DNA from: Dactylonectria macrodidyma
Lineage: Eukaryota; Ascomycota; Sordariomycetes; Hypocreales; Nectriaceae
Direction: 5' to 3'
Length of the DNA: 64,000 bases
Assembly (NCBI GenBank): GCA_020744425.1
Contig: JAGMUV010000026.1
Coordinates: 248,001-312,000, forward strand
This document shows, piece after piece, positions 20,957 to 30,699 of this stretch. Position numbers and translations under genes: made by a program. Numbering within the stretch: position 1 is the stretch's first letter; every line of letters begins with the position of its first letter. A model generated the notes under the pieces. It had not been told where the DNA came from. It searched no databases and saw only the letters and a list, made by a program, of their open reading frames with translations.

Positions 20957-22274
20957 CGCTGCGCGCGTTCCGCACACGGCAGTTCCTGCTGAACGATTCG
21001 TGTGGTCCGCCGCACAGCACGCACTTCGGTTCCACCGCCTGGCACTCCCTGTGATGATGCCCCGGTCCCGCGCATCGTCCGCAAATCTGAGGGTTCTTGC
21101 ACCGGAACGACTTATGGCCAATCTCTTGGCAGTTGTAACACTGTACTGGTCCCTTGCGTGGCTCAAAAACGTTTGTGCACGCTGATTCCCCGGCTAGGTC
21201 AAAGTAGTGTCCGTCCACGAGCCGCATCGCGTCGTTCCCCTTCGTGACGTACACCACCATCGATCCGTACGCTTTTCCCGATTCCTTTTTGCTTAGCCAT
21301 GAGATTTTGGCAATATTGACATTATTCTCGGCGCCGAGCGCTTCAGCCGCCCCAGGTAGGACGTTCCCTTCTGCGTCTAGCACTGCGGTTCGGTTGGCGT
21401 TGTCCACCTTCACCGGGTAGAGCTGGTCTCTCATCACCCTCACTCCCACAACCGCCGTCTTCTGCGCGGCGTCCTTGACCTGCTTCAATTCGTTTTCATC
21501 TCTGCAGATGACCTTGACTCGCTCTGCGTTCCGGGCATCCCTTACAACTGCCGCGCATCTCCAGGCCGCCTGGCCATCCTTCGCCCTCATCTCACTTTCG
21601 ATGGCTTTCCGGATTGGTCCCACCTGTGCACAGTCTCTGTTCCCTTCTTCGACCCGCGACGTATCAATCGTGCAATAGAGCTCATTTGCCAAGGACGATG
21701 CCAAGGTGTTGTTGGAGACGTTCGTCCTCACATTGCTAGGTTCGGATGAGGGTGATGAACGAGTGACGTCAGCGAAAGAGACCGGCGGGGTAGCCGGGGC
21801 CCGCGCTGCGATAGCTTCAAGCAGCTCATGTGCTCGCTTCAGGTCATGGCCCATCTGCTGCTTGGTGTCCTCAAATCGTTGGCTCAAATCTCGTATACAA
21901 TTCAACTGGCCTTCGACGGCTTCCCTCAACTCTCGGATGGTCTCTTGCTGGTTACGGATTGTTTCGCTCTGCTCCTTGATAGCCTCCTTCATCCCTTGGA
22001 ACTCAGCGCGATACTGGCCCAACAGTTCCAACGCACTCTGGAGCGTCGCTCCTCCCTCGTCGGTGCTGTCGCTGCTGTTTCCATTTCTTATGTCGGTCGC
22101 GCATTCCACTTCAATTGTTTTCGCGTTCGTTGTCGTTCTTGTTGCATATCGGCTGCTTTTGTTCGATTCCTTCCCTTGGTCGTCAATTTTGCGTTTCATG
22201 ACACGGCGCCCCGTTGGCGTCGACATGGGACCCCGCGGCCCCACCACGGTCCCCGCACTCGACAGGGCACTCAT
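20949..22274 (-). CDS. LINE ORF1: nucleic-acid-binding protein with CCHC knuckles
   Basis: 441 aa from ATG 22274 (MSALSSAGTV); longer readings would need a non-ATG start. A basic N-terminus (GRRVMKRK) leads to a predicted coiled coil from LLGQYRAEFQGMKEAIKEQ to AIAARAP, then a domain shared with copy 3 (YCTIDTSRVEEG, VICRDENELKQVKDAA, GKAYGSMVVYVTKG). The C-terminus has three zinc knuckles: CYNCQEIGHKSFRC, CGRCAGPGHHHREC and CVLCGGPHESFSRNC. ORF1 proteins of this class bind the element RNA and travel with it. It ends at TAA 20949-20951, inside the start region of ORF2, which suggests coupled termination and reinitiation. Confidence 0.88.
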   Translation of the reverse strand: MSALSSAGTVVGPRGPMSTPTGRRVMKRKIDDQGKESNKSSRYATRTTTNAKTIEVECATDIRNGNSSDSTDEGGATLQSALELLGQYRAEFQGMKEAIKEQSETIRNQQETIRELREAVEGQLNCIRDLSQRFEDTKQQMGHDLKRAHELLEAIAARAPATPPVSFADVTRSSPSSEPSNVRTNVSNNTLASSLANELYCTIDTSRVEEGNRDCAQVGPIRKAIESEMRAKDGQAAWRCAAVVRDARNAERVKVICRDENELKQVKDAAQKTAVVGVRVMRDQLYPVKVDNANRTAVLDAEGNVLPGAAEALGAENNVNIAKISWLSKKESGKAYGSMVVYVTKGNDAMRLVDGHYFDLAGESACTNVFEPRKGPVQCYNCQEIGHKSFRCKNPQICGRCAGPGHHHRECQAVEPKCVLCGGPHESFSRNCRVRNARSDV

Positions 22275-22900
22275 GATGCAGGGTGGTCCAGCACAGCACA
22301 ACTCTTTGAAGTAAGAAGATATAGAGATATAGAGATTTCCCGTCACCTCGTCACTGGCGCAAAACCCCCGGTCGTTTCCTTTTGGGTTTAGGCGCTCAAC
22401 TCCTTAGTCATCTCGGTACTTTGGGACGTCATGGGATATGTACCGCGGACTAGCAGCGGGCTCGCGCGGGAGCATTCGGCCATTGACTTTCATGCTCACC
22501 ACATCAGTCGATAAATGGTGGACTGGTTGCTACTACCAAAATAGTCACAAAATATGTCCAGAAGATGGTTCTGACAATCTGAGTTGGCTTCGAATCCAAT
22601 GCTGTTTGCTATTTCGCAATTAAAATGCACCTATTCCAGAAATCGCGAGCGCTTAGGTACCCATTCATCTTGATCTCCGGATGAGGAGCAGCTTGGTGAG
22701 CCCACAAAGGGTCACCGCGGTGATCCCGCTCCTGGTCCGCAGCGGATTAGCTCAGTAACCTCCTGCTCAAATGAGTCTAGCGACTTCATCCATCATAGGA
22801 AAGGGTGATATTGATTGTTCTTGTTAAATTAAAACCTCAGTGGAAACTAGATTCCCCCCTTTCTCTCCTTTCCGACTTTCACCTCCTCTCTTCCACCGAA
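22275..22900. other. LINE 5' leader and intergenic DNA
   Basis: No gene. The first part is the leader of LINE copy 2, including an (ATATAGAG) stutter near 22318-22335. The rest is ordinary sequence ending in a CT-rich stretch (22855-22895) directly before the start codon of the next gene, as is common upstream of fungal genes. Confidence 0.5.
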
Positions 22901-24193
22901 ATGAGCCCTCCAAAGATTCCCCCCGAGCATGTCTATTGCGTCCAAGCCGGAAAGAAACATCATGAACTCTTCACCACGACGTATGTTGGCGCGAATTATT
23001 GCGGCCGTTGCGGCTTAGCCAACCCCTTTCGGCTCCAGCATCAAGCCAGGTCCAAAACTCCGGCACTTCCGGGCCCATACGATGAGGTAGTGGAGGTTGA
23101 GGACTCCCCGCCACGGCCAGTCAGTCCAGCAAGCCAGCTGCTGCGTGACAGACCGAAACCCGTGTCATTCATCAGCATTGGACGCACGGCTCAACTGCTC
23201 CCCAACGAAGTGTCTGCTCCCGGCACGGTGAATACACGAGCACGCATACCTCCTCCTGAGGCGCCGGGCAATCCCCATTTCATGACAGTTGCATCAGCGG
23301 CCAGTCGGGCCATTCAGGATACAAAAACCAGTACCAGAAAGCCTATGAGGCAGCGGACGGGGTACCAGTGGGTACATATAAGTCTCCTGCTTGTGAGCTT
23401 GGAGACCAGGTATTTCAATGGGCTTGCAGTGGAGGTTCCGGAGACGGTGCTGCCTCTGAAAGATACAGTGATCAAGTTTTCCTCGGCAGATTTACTGACT
23501 TGGCCCTCATTCACCGCGATTTTGTCCGACCATCTCCGTCCGCTCCCGCCCACAATCGATCTTACGAACAGAGACCTATGGAGCCTTTCTTACGCTTCGA
23601 GTTTCTCTGGCAAGAAGATCGTCACCGTTCCGAACACCGACAAGTACACGACCCCGTCAAGTATGCTCGCCTCGGGGCACTTCGGCAACAATCAGGCAGG
23701 ACAGTTGAAGGTGCTAGTCGTCCTTACATCCACGGATGTAGTCGACAAGCAGGAGCCAGTCACACCGCTAAGGCCAGATGAATACTCCACGCCAGTCAAG
23801 GAAGAAAAGAAACGGAAGGTCAAGCAAGAAGACCCGAGTCCTGCGCCCCGGCGCAAAAAGCGCACCAAGCAGGAGGAACATGTCAAGAAGGAGAGTCGCA
23901 CCGGGGACACGTACAAGGTCAAGCAGGGGGTACACATCAAGGTGAAGCCGGAAGAGCCTGTCCCGACTGCCTCCCGCCAGAGCCCAACGGACGATGAGCT
24001 TGAAGATATTGTTGAGGAGATCATTGTACACGAAGATGTGGCAGACCTCTGTGAAGTGGAAGATCCGCTTCGTGATCTATTGTTTGACGGCATCCCTGGC
24101 GATAAGGGGAGTGGAGGTATGGCGGGTGACGGAGATGAAGTGGACGGGGGAGATGATGAGGAGATTTTGGTCCCGGAGTTCGTAAGAGGCTAA
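22901..24193 (+). CDS. Unknown protein, Cys-containing N-terminus, KR-rich and acidic tail
   Basis: 430 aa from ATG 22901 (MSPPKIPPEHVYC), chosen because upstream codons in frame are non-ATG and CCACCGAAATGA gives a good start context. I do not recognise the family. The first 50 residues contain C-x18-C-x2-C with His pairs (KKHHELF, YCGRCG), possibly a small metal site. A central region (about 110-300) is moderately hydrophobic. Residues 315-385 hold repeated Lys/Arg clusters (EEKKRKVKQE, RRKKRTKQEE) that look like nuclear localisation signals. The last 60 residues are strongly acidic (DDELEDIVEEI, GDDEEILVPEF). It converges with the integrase-core-like gene at 24387-25193. The pairing could mean both belong to one decayed mobile element. 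Confidence 0.6.
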   Translation: MSPPKIPPEHVYCVQAGKKHHELFTTTYVGANYCGRCGLANPFRLQHQARSKTPALPGPYDEVVEVEDSPPRPVSPASQLLRDRPKPVSFISIGRTAQLLPNEVSAPGTVNTRARIPPPEAPGNPHFMTVASAASRAIQDTKTSTRKPMRQRTGYQWVHISLLLVSLETRYFNGLAVEVPETVLPLKDTVIKFSSADLLTWPSFTAILSDHLRPLPPTIDLTNRDLWSLSYASSFSGKKIVTVPNTDKYTTPSSMLASGHFGNNQAGQLKVLVVLTSTDVVDKQEPVTPLRPDEYSTPVKEEKKRKVKQEDPSPAPRRKKRTKQEEHVKKESRTGDTYKVKQGVHIKVKPEEPVPTASRQSPTDDELEDIVEEIIVHEDVADLCEVEDPLRDLLFDGIPGDKGSGGMAGDGDEVDGGDDEEILVPEFVRG

Positions 24194-24386
24194 ATCACCT
24201 CATTGCAGAGTCTAGTTCTAACACTACCAGGTAACCCGAGAGTTCATTGCTCAGAGCATTAACAGCGATCAAGCTCGACTGCCCGGCACTGATATCGATG
24301 AGGCGCTTCCACCAGCACGATCCACACGCTTCAAAGGGACAAAGATCCCTGCAACATTTGCTGTCCGACATAATAGGAAGGATTGA

Positions 24387-25193
24387 CTACTCGGCTTCCT
24401 CATCTGAAGTCTCGCCATCCTGCTCATCATCACTTATTCCTTCCATATCGTTCCCTTCTTCGTCCTCATATCCTAGTTCAACAAGTGGTTGCTCTGCTGG
24501 TTCCCTATCTCCAAGTTCATTGTGGAAAGCCTGATTTGCTCGGTCGTATAATGCTTCCTATATGCGTTTAGATTCGTGAACCCGCAGAGAAACGGCAGGG
24601 CTTACATATTCGGCAACGCCCCCTGTTGGCGCTTTGCGATATGCCAATATAGGCTGTCGGCCACTTTCGATGTGCTGAATAATTCTATCTCGAAGGCCCA
24701 GGTAGAATCGCTTGAAAGGCCGCAGCTTGTCTGGCTCCTGGTGAGTCCCATGGACGACGTCATCGTAGCCCATTTCGACGAGAACTTGGCGACACCAATC
24801 CTTTGTCTGTGGCTCCAAACAACTGCTAATGTCGATATCAGCCAGTGGTCTGTGCAGTCCCTCTAGAACCGAGCGGTTAATGGGGATCCCCCAGTTGCAT
24901 GCCTTCTCTGGGTCTGGGTAATGGTAGTTCATCCAGGGCTGACCGTGGACCACGTGCGGACGGTTCTTCTGAAGGCGGATCCGATGAATGTTCCACGCCT
25001 CCACAAAGTCGAAAAGTTCTTGGCGTAATATATCTTCGAAGACGGCATAGATGGCGATCTGATCCTCCAGCATATCGCCGTCGAAGTCCCCGTCCCTGGC
25101 AAGCTCCCCAAAGTAGTCCACCCACTGCCAGGAGGATACATGCAGCGCTCCTAATAGTGCAATCAGTCCGTCTGGACGCCTCAGACTAGCCAT
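24387..25193 (-). pseudogene. Integrase-core-like protein, 5'-truncated, in-frame TAG
   Basis: ATG at 25193 opens 211 codons to TAG at 24558-24560. The same frame continues for 56 more codons (EALYDRANQAFHNELGD...) to a second TAG at 24387. The internal TAG fits CAG to TAG, restoring RIQEALYDRANQAF. The readable part resembles the C-terminal end of integrase-core (rve-like) proteins found in fungal and animal genomes, around FVEAWNIHRIRLQKNRP and QPWMNYHYPDPEK. The upstream catalytic Asp residues expected for that fold are not encoded. The tail is very acidic (EDEEGNDMEGISDDEQDGE). The missing 5' end abuts tandem repeats and then the RecQ/DUF6589 unit, whose insertion may have removed it. The family assignment is tentative. 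Confidence 0.5.
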
Positions 25194-25252
25194 TTAGTCC
25201 GTTTGACTTGGCTAGACTAAACTAGCAGTCCGTCTGACTTTGGTCGAACTGG

Positions 25253-25314
25253 ACTAGCAGTCTGACTGAGATGTGCAGACTGGACTGGCAGTCTGACCGA
25301 GATGTGCAGACTGA
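25253..25314. repeat. 31-bp tandem duplication with AGTCTGAC motifs
   Basis: Two copies of a 31-bp unit (ACTRGCAGTCTGACYGAG then ATGTGCAGACTG) abut exactly, differing at three positions. Related AGTC/GACT pieces occur on both sides (25190-25360), so the whole stretch is a degenerate array of short inverted GTCTGAC/GTCAGAC motifs just outside the RecQ/DUF6589 unit. Confidence 0.85.
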
Positions 25315-25370
25315 ACTATCGGTCCGTCCGTCACCGTCAGACCAGACTGCAGTGCAAACTGCGGCCTAGA

Positions 25371-25394
25371 TTACCTCAGGCACTCAGACCCACT
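25371..25394 (+). repeat. Left terminal inverted repeat of RecQ/DUF6589 unit
   Basis: Identical over 24 bases to the reverse complement of 30676-30699. It begins TTACCTCAGGC; the outward flanks (GGCCTAGA and GCCGGCTG) do not match each other, so this marks the edge. Confidence 0.85.
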
Positions 25395-25987
25395 CACTAA
25401 GCGAACAGACGCGCGGATCACGTGGTTCTGTGAGAGGGCCTGAGACCACAACTTGGCAATTGGCTGAGATGATGCTTCGCTCCCATACAATTTTGCGGTA
25501 ACCATAATGTTTCGCAGCGTCGACTCACAACCCTACCAATGACATCACGTCATAAAAGCTTCAATTCAACACAAATCACTAAGATAATTATATTAGGAGG
25601 ATCCTACAAGCCCCAGGTATCCATTGATCTAGCTTTGGTTCCCTTGCGACGTGTTGTTGTTGGGTAGTAGCCGTTTAGGGCAGTCGCGTCGCGAAAATCC
25701 CAAGCATTTGCAGGCGACGACGACCCCGTTATTACCTCAATTTCCTTGCGAGGACGACACCCACTAGACGTGGAGGATCACAAGATCCAGATCATCCTCC
25801 TGGTAAGCTTCATTCCAATGTCCCCTCATCCGCGTTGGTTTAATTGACATCAACGCTGACAGCGCAGGAAGACGCGAAGTCTACCAAGTACCAACAACGA
25901 GCCCATGGGTTAAATTCCTTCCTTCCAACCTTGCTCGAGTCGATATTTACATATAGATGGTGCTGGACATTCTTGTGGATCGCTAGG
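25395..25987. other. Sub-terminal region and helicase upstream sequence
   Basis: No gene. The first 110 bp contain decayed continuation of the terminal repeat (GGCCTGAG at 25437, GATGCTTCG near 25471). The rest should include the helicase promoter and leader. The helicase frame is open upstream of 25988 but with no ATG, so an upstream exon cannot be excluded. Confidence 0.5.
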
Positions 25988-27971
25988 ATGCTAGAAACTG
26001 CTGTCAAACGTATGGATGACGCGCAGTTGAGTTCCAAAATCGAGAGTATAGTGGGCTTCAGACCGCGGGCGGGGCAGGTTCAAGCAATTCGCAGGCTTGT
26101 AGTCGAAGAGGATGACTTGATTTTGATTACACCCACTGGATGGGGCAAGAGTGTTGTCTTCCAGGCTGTGCCAGCTCTGGCCGGGGGGATCTGCATCATG
26201 ATCATGCCGTTGATGCTCCTGCAAGAAGACCAGGTCAGTAACCTGCAATCTGCCACAGAAAGCTGCTCATATCATTTACCTGCTTCATTCCATGTAGGCT
26301 GCCGCAATATCTCGCATTCCAGGCTGCAAGCCATGCATCCTCAATGCAGGCACAAACTCGAAGGCGTTGCTTGACGATATCAAGAGAGGCGCCTATACTC
26401 ACGTCCTCGTCGGTCCTGAGATTGTACTATCTGCAAGATTCGAAGCCGTACTCAATGATCCAACCTTTCGAAGCAAGCTCGTACTTGTAGCCATAGATGA
26501 AGCACATGTTGTGTGGGAGTGGGGTGAGTCATTCAGGAAGCATTATAGCCAGCTGGTTGTGCTGAGGAGCCTCATTTCTAGCACTGTGCCGTGGCTGGCA
26601 TGCTCTGCAACTCTGGATCCTCAAACCTTGGCCAAGGTGCGCGATTTGTGTGGATTTGAAGCCAGCGTCCACATCCAGCGTAGCTCTGTTGATCGCCCGG
26701 GTATTTTCATTTCACTGAAGCAGATAGAGCATCCTCCTGCCACTTTCAAAGATCTTGAGTTCCTGATCAAGCCGGTAGAGCAGGCAGTGAAAGATGCAGT
26801 TGTAGAGTATAGCTCGAACCTGGCTCGTACTGCTCTTGGTCTTGGTGACCTTCAAGGTGCAGCACGGTTGATATCTCTCGGTATCAGGGAACCGTCGAAC
26901 AGTCAGCTCAGCCACAGATTCAACAGCAGGCAATGCTGCATGAAGATCTGCAAAACCGTGGTGTATTTTGACTCCATTGCAGAGCTAGAGGCAGCAGAGG
27001 CTCTGTTGACCGCAGCTTTGATGAGGACCGGTTGTTCCAAGACGGCAGCACAGAATGCACTCCAGGCGTATCACTCAGAGCTTGCAGACTTTGACAAGAC
27101 CTTAATCTCGCAGGAATTTGTGAAGCCTGACTGTCAAAGAGCCCAGGATAGCTCAAGACACCGCATTATTTTGGCTACAGATGCGATGGGCATGGGCATC
27201 AATAATCCTCACATCAGACTTGTCGTTCAGTGGAAGCAACCAGCCACGCTCTGCTCTCTCTGGCAGCGGGCCGGTCGAGCCGCTAGAGGAGCTGAAATCA
27301 GAGGAGAGTTTATCTGGTTCGTGGAGCCGAGGTGCATTGCAGCATCCATGCCCAGGAATGAATTTCAAGGAGCTTTACGGTCGGGTACGTCGCAGAGCCG
27401 GCTCTCTCAAGAGCTGCTGGGCGTAATCAATAGTCAGACCTGTATTCGAAAGAGCATCCTCAGCTTCTTCGGTCAAGATGCAACCTCATATTTGCACCCA
27501 GCCGGTGCATCGTCATGCTGCTCTCTCTGTCGAGGTGATAAGACAGTCTTCCAGAGTACACTAGTCTTTAAGCAGCCCAAGATTCTGGCATCGCAGAAAC
27601 ATATTGTTGAGGCTGTGAAAGCTGCTCTTCTGAAGTGGAGGAAAGAGACTGCTAGAACCTTGTTTTCCTCGGTGGACTCAAGGGAGAAGGAAGACTGGAT
27701 CATGCCCATGCCAGCGGTACGCTACCTATCGCAAACAGCATCTTCGGTAGACTCTGTTGACACTCTAGGGTTGCTGCTTTCTTCCCGTTGGTCGGAGTGG
27801 GACTTGTATGCAGCTTCAGTTGTAGATTTGATGAAGAAGACGTGTTCCGAAGCTGCCGCTGCAAAGAACGCAAGATATCCACCAAGGCGTCGTCCTCTGG
27901 GCGAGATCGGTGGCAACAACCAGGAATGGATGAATAGCCAGCAGAAGAGGATGAAAGTCTTCAGGTTGTAG
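25988..27971 (+). CDS. RecQ-type DEAH-box DNA helicase
   Basis: Exons 25988-26233 and 26298-27971 give 639 aa. The 64-bp intron (GTCAGT...TGTAG) joins LLQEDQ to AAAISRIPG in phase. Superfamily 2 motifs in order: Q-motif-like FRPRAGQVQAI, Walker A TPTGWGKS (residues 48-55), DEAH in AIDEAHVVWEW (149-152), ACSATLD, then IILATDAMGMGINNP and LWQRAGRAARG (motifs V and VI). A short Cys motif CSLCRGD lies near the C-terminus. RecQ helicases unwind DNA 3' to 5'. The protein is somewhat short and I see no HRDC domain. It is convergent with the DUF6589 gene, whose stop lies eight bases away, and both sit between inverted repeats. Helicase activity could therefore serve the mobility of the unit. The sequence is uninterrupted. 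Confidence 0.85.
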
Positions 27972-27979
27972 AATGCGCG

Positions 27980-30461
27980 TCACATATCTCCATACTCATC
28001 AAAGAACTGATCAGCTTCATCGAATGCTTCTTCCTCTGCGTCGAAGTCATCTGCTGTGGGATCCAGCTCAGCCATGCACTCCTTCCTGTTGAATTTGCCC
28101 AATGCTGGACCAGCCAACCTCGCAGCTGCAGCATCAAAGAGATCCAAAGCTTCATGATTGACTGGCCTGCGCTGCGTGCCAGTTATTGGGCCACTGTCCG
28201 TGAGTGCTTCTGCCATAATTATGATGTCGCGAGCAGCACACTTGTCTGGATGTTTGCCGTTGTGACTCATGTCCAGAAAAGACTCCACATTGTCTGCCAG
28301 AGACCTAAAGAACTCGGTGTTCAGGGCACAGTTTTCCATAAGATATTTGACTGTGATGGCTGAACCACGGCGGTCATTAAATATCGTTTTCAACGTGCCG
28401 TTGTGGAACTCAACCAGTCTATCAGTCTCAAACCAACTGTCATCGGCGCCAGCTGTGTTCACAAGGCCATTTGCCAATATGGCTCTTTGAAGCTCGGGCG
28501 ATGCAGCATCCGTGGTGGTCAGACGCAAGAAATAGAGCATTTCATAGGCATACTTGTGCTGGCCAGATCCATGAAAATAGACTGCACTTCGCCGGATGCA
28601 ACGCAGAAGCAGACCAAGGTCAGCATGCTTGATAGCATGCTTCATAATCAGGTAGTTCTGAGACTGCTGGAGGAAGAGTACGTGATTCCTGACCTCTAGA
28701 TTTTCAGTGTATCGCGCGTCGAAGATGTAAGACTTGACGATTTTATCCAGAAGCTCGTTGAATTGTACTGTATCATAGCTTCTGAGGAGATTCCTGATAT
28801 CTGACTCCGTACGTCCAAGGTCAAGAGCAGCAAGGGTTGACCACATGAGAGCACAGATTCTGGCTTGAAAACTGTGGATGACGAGCTGTTCCAGCGAGTA
28901 AAAGTCCGCTTTCTTCTTCTGTATGCCCTTGCGGATCCAGAGATTCACGGCATAATAGAGTGTTGCTTTGCTGCCGTCACCTGCCGCACCGAAGTGCACT
29001 CGACTCAACATGTAAAGGTAGTTCATTCTCAAATGAAAGAGAGCTGGCACCGGTAGTGCCCATCGCAAGCTGTCGACGGCCCGGGCAGATCTGGATCGAC
29101 GCGATTTGACTGTTCTGATTCGCTGAGTCGTCTTCTGGTCGCCATAAATGAGGAACAGCCGCTCCTGGAACGCGTCTTCTGGCAGCTTGTATTGCTCTTC
29201 GAAGACGTTCGCTAGAACATTCAGGTTGCCCACGTTTGTGCTCTCGTCGTGTGGAATAGGCCCTAGAGAGACATGACTCGTCTTCTGTCTTGGTAGGATA
29301 CCTATCGCTGGCATTGAAGGAGGATTCGACATGGCAATGCAGTCCGGAAATGCACTTTTGATAGCCTCATAGACAAGATATCGGGAATTCTATTACTTTA
29401 TGGTATCAGCCACTGGAACAGGATACAAGCAACCGCATTCTTACCTCCAATTCCACGGTATCTCTCTCATTTCCCGGTGCGCAGATGATATCCGTTAACC
29501 TCAGCTTTACCGACTGGTTCAGCATGCTCTGCTTTAGTCCACCTTCTGGCATTTCGATGCCAGAAATAAGCTGACCAGTAGTTACTGATCGAAACGAGTT
29601 TTCATTGTCAACTCGCTGCTCCTTGACATGTTCCATCTGCTCGAAGTTGTCGTACGCAGTGACGACTGTTGGCCGCTGTCCTCTCGTGGTCACTTCTCCG
29701 GCGGCTGCATCTGACTGTCTCTTTACAGCACGCAAAACCGTCTGGTAAGAGCTGCAGAGCCCAAGCCGGCATAGAGCTTCCAGTTGTCTCCTTTTGACAC
29801 CTTTGGAGTGTAGATATAAACCCATTTGTAGCTGGAAACCTGATGCCTCTCTTAGATGCATCGAGCGGCACATCACTGCCAGTATAGTGATGAGACCTCC
29901 TTGATGTGGGCTATACTGCTCTTCACTGCCAGCCGAATTGACATGCCATGGCACCATTGCGGCACGAAGAATGCTCATGAGTAACGGACAACTATCCTCT
30001 ACGGCTTTGATGACTTTGCCCATGTTCAGTCGTGTAAAGGCGCCAGCTTCTGTTTGCTGTGTTGCGTGAAAGGGTGGCAGCTCGCATAGTTTCTTAATCT
30101 CCCGCCGCAAGTTGACGCGCCCGACATCAAGGTGAGAGACGAGGAGATGTCGGACACATGCTTGCTTGTCGTCCACAGAGTCATTGTCTCCCATGTATAT
30201 CTTCAAGACCGCCGGATCCTCGTATGCAGCCTTAGAAAATGCAGCTCTTCTCTTGCCACTGGCTGCGCCGTTGGCTGTCGACAGTGCTTTGACGAAATCG
30301 CCAATGCTGAAGTATAGGTCATCTCGCATGTATTTGATGGCCAGCACCAGTTTTTCGTCATTGCTGCGTGCAGACTGTCGGGCAGATGTACCGGGTTCGA
30401 CGAAGGCTGGCGGGCTGCTCATCGCCGGGGGGGAGGAAAGAGGTGACGTGGGCGGCTCCAT
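27980..30461 (-). CDS. DUF6589-type protein, candidate transposase of the unit
   Basis: Exons 29445-30461 and 27980-29389 give 808 aa from ATG 30461. The 55-bp intron (GTAAGA...GCTGAT...TAATAG) joins DTVELE to NSRYLVYEAIKSAFPD. From memory of the family, the conserved blocks are AYDNFEQMEHVKEQRV, NSFRSVTTGQL, LIYGDQKTTQRIRTV, WALPVPALFHLRMNYLYML and HSFQARICALMW. The N-terminal 130 residues are low complexity with a Ser/Pro stretch. The C-terminus is acidic (DDFDAEEEAFDEADQFFDEYGDM). DUF6589 has no assigned function that I know. Conserved Asp and Glu residues and its place inside inverted repeats suggest a nuclease or transposase, but that is inference. The frame is open and apparently intact. 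An ATG closer to the repeat is absent. Confidence 0.75.
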
Positions 30462-30675
30462 GTCGATATCCGTATCAAGAACTACCGGTATCGCGGCGTC
30501 GTTCAAGGGAGTTGATGCTTTCAACTGGCGGCGTGGCACGTTCTCAATAATACGCAGCCTTGTAGATGTAGTCACGGTGACGAAGCATTATTCCATACAA
30601 ATTTAAAGTTGTGGGCTCAGGCCGTCTGGGAGCCATTACCCCTTTAGGGAAGGCGTCGCGCTGTTAAGCGCGCCC

Positions 30676-30699
30676 AGTGGGTCTGAGTGCCTGAGGTAA
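30676..30699 (-). repeat. Right terminal inverted repeat of RecQ/DUF6589 unit
   Basis: Exact inverse of 25371-25394, ending CTGAGGTAA. It lies 215 bp upstream of the DUF6589 start codon, so the promoter of that gene shares the sub-terminal region. Confidence 0.85.

Larger units (their letters stand above)
16906..22320 (-). mobile_element. Tad-like LINE (copy 2), both ORFs intact
   Basis: It lies on the minus strand, tail to tail with copy 1 and about 50 bp from it. The 3' end reads CGGGCGAAATAAAATCCAATCC on the minus strand, with conserved 3' untranslated sequence at 17061-17150. ORF1 and ORF2 overlap by eight bases. The 5' limit is estimated: upstream of ORF1 (22275 and beyond) the sequence does not match copy 3, and no target duplication was recognised. 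Confidence 0.85.
25371..30699. mobile_element. TIR-bounded unit with RecQ-type helicase and DUF6589 gene
   Basis: A 24-bp perfect inverted repeat closes the unit: TTACCTCAGGCACTCAG and onward at 25371-25394, mirrored at 30676-30699. Looser matches continue inward at similar offsets (AACAG-CGCG, GGCCTGAG-CCACAACTT, GATGCTTCG), so the ancestral terminal repeat was probably over 100 bp. If the ends are CCTCAGG...CCTGAGG, both are flanked by TA, a plausible 2-bp target duplication. Inside are only two genes, tail to tail with eight bases between stops. No known transposase family was recognised. The DUF6589 protein is the best candidate for that role. The size is 5.3 kb. Confidence 0.7.

Noticed and set aside
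22901..30699. Part of a Starship giant element
   Set aside because: No DUF3435 tyrosine recombinase and no other Starship marker genes were seen.
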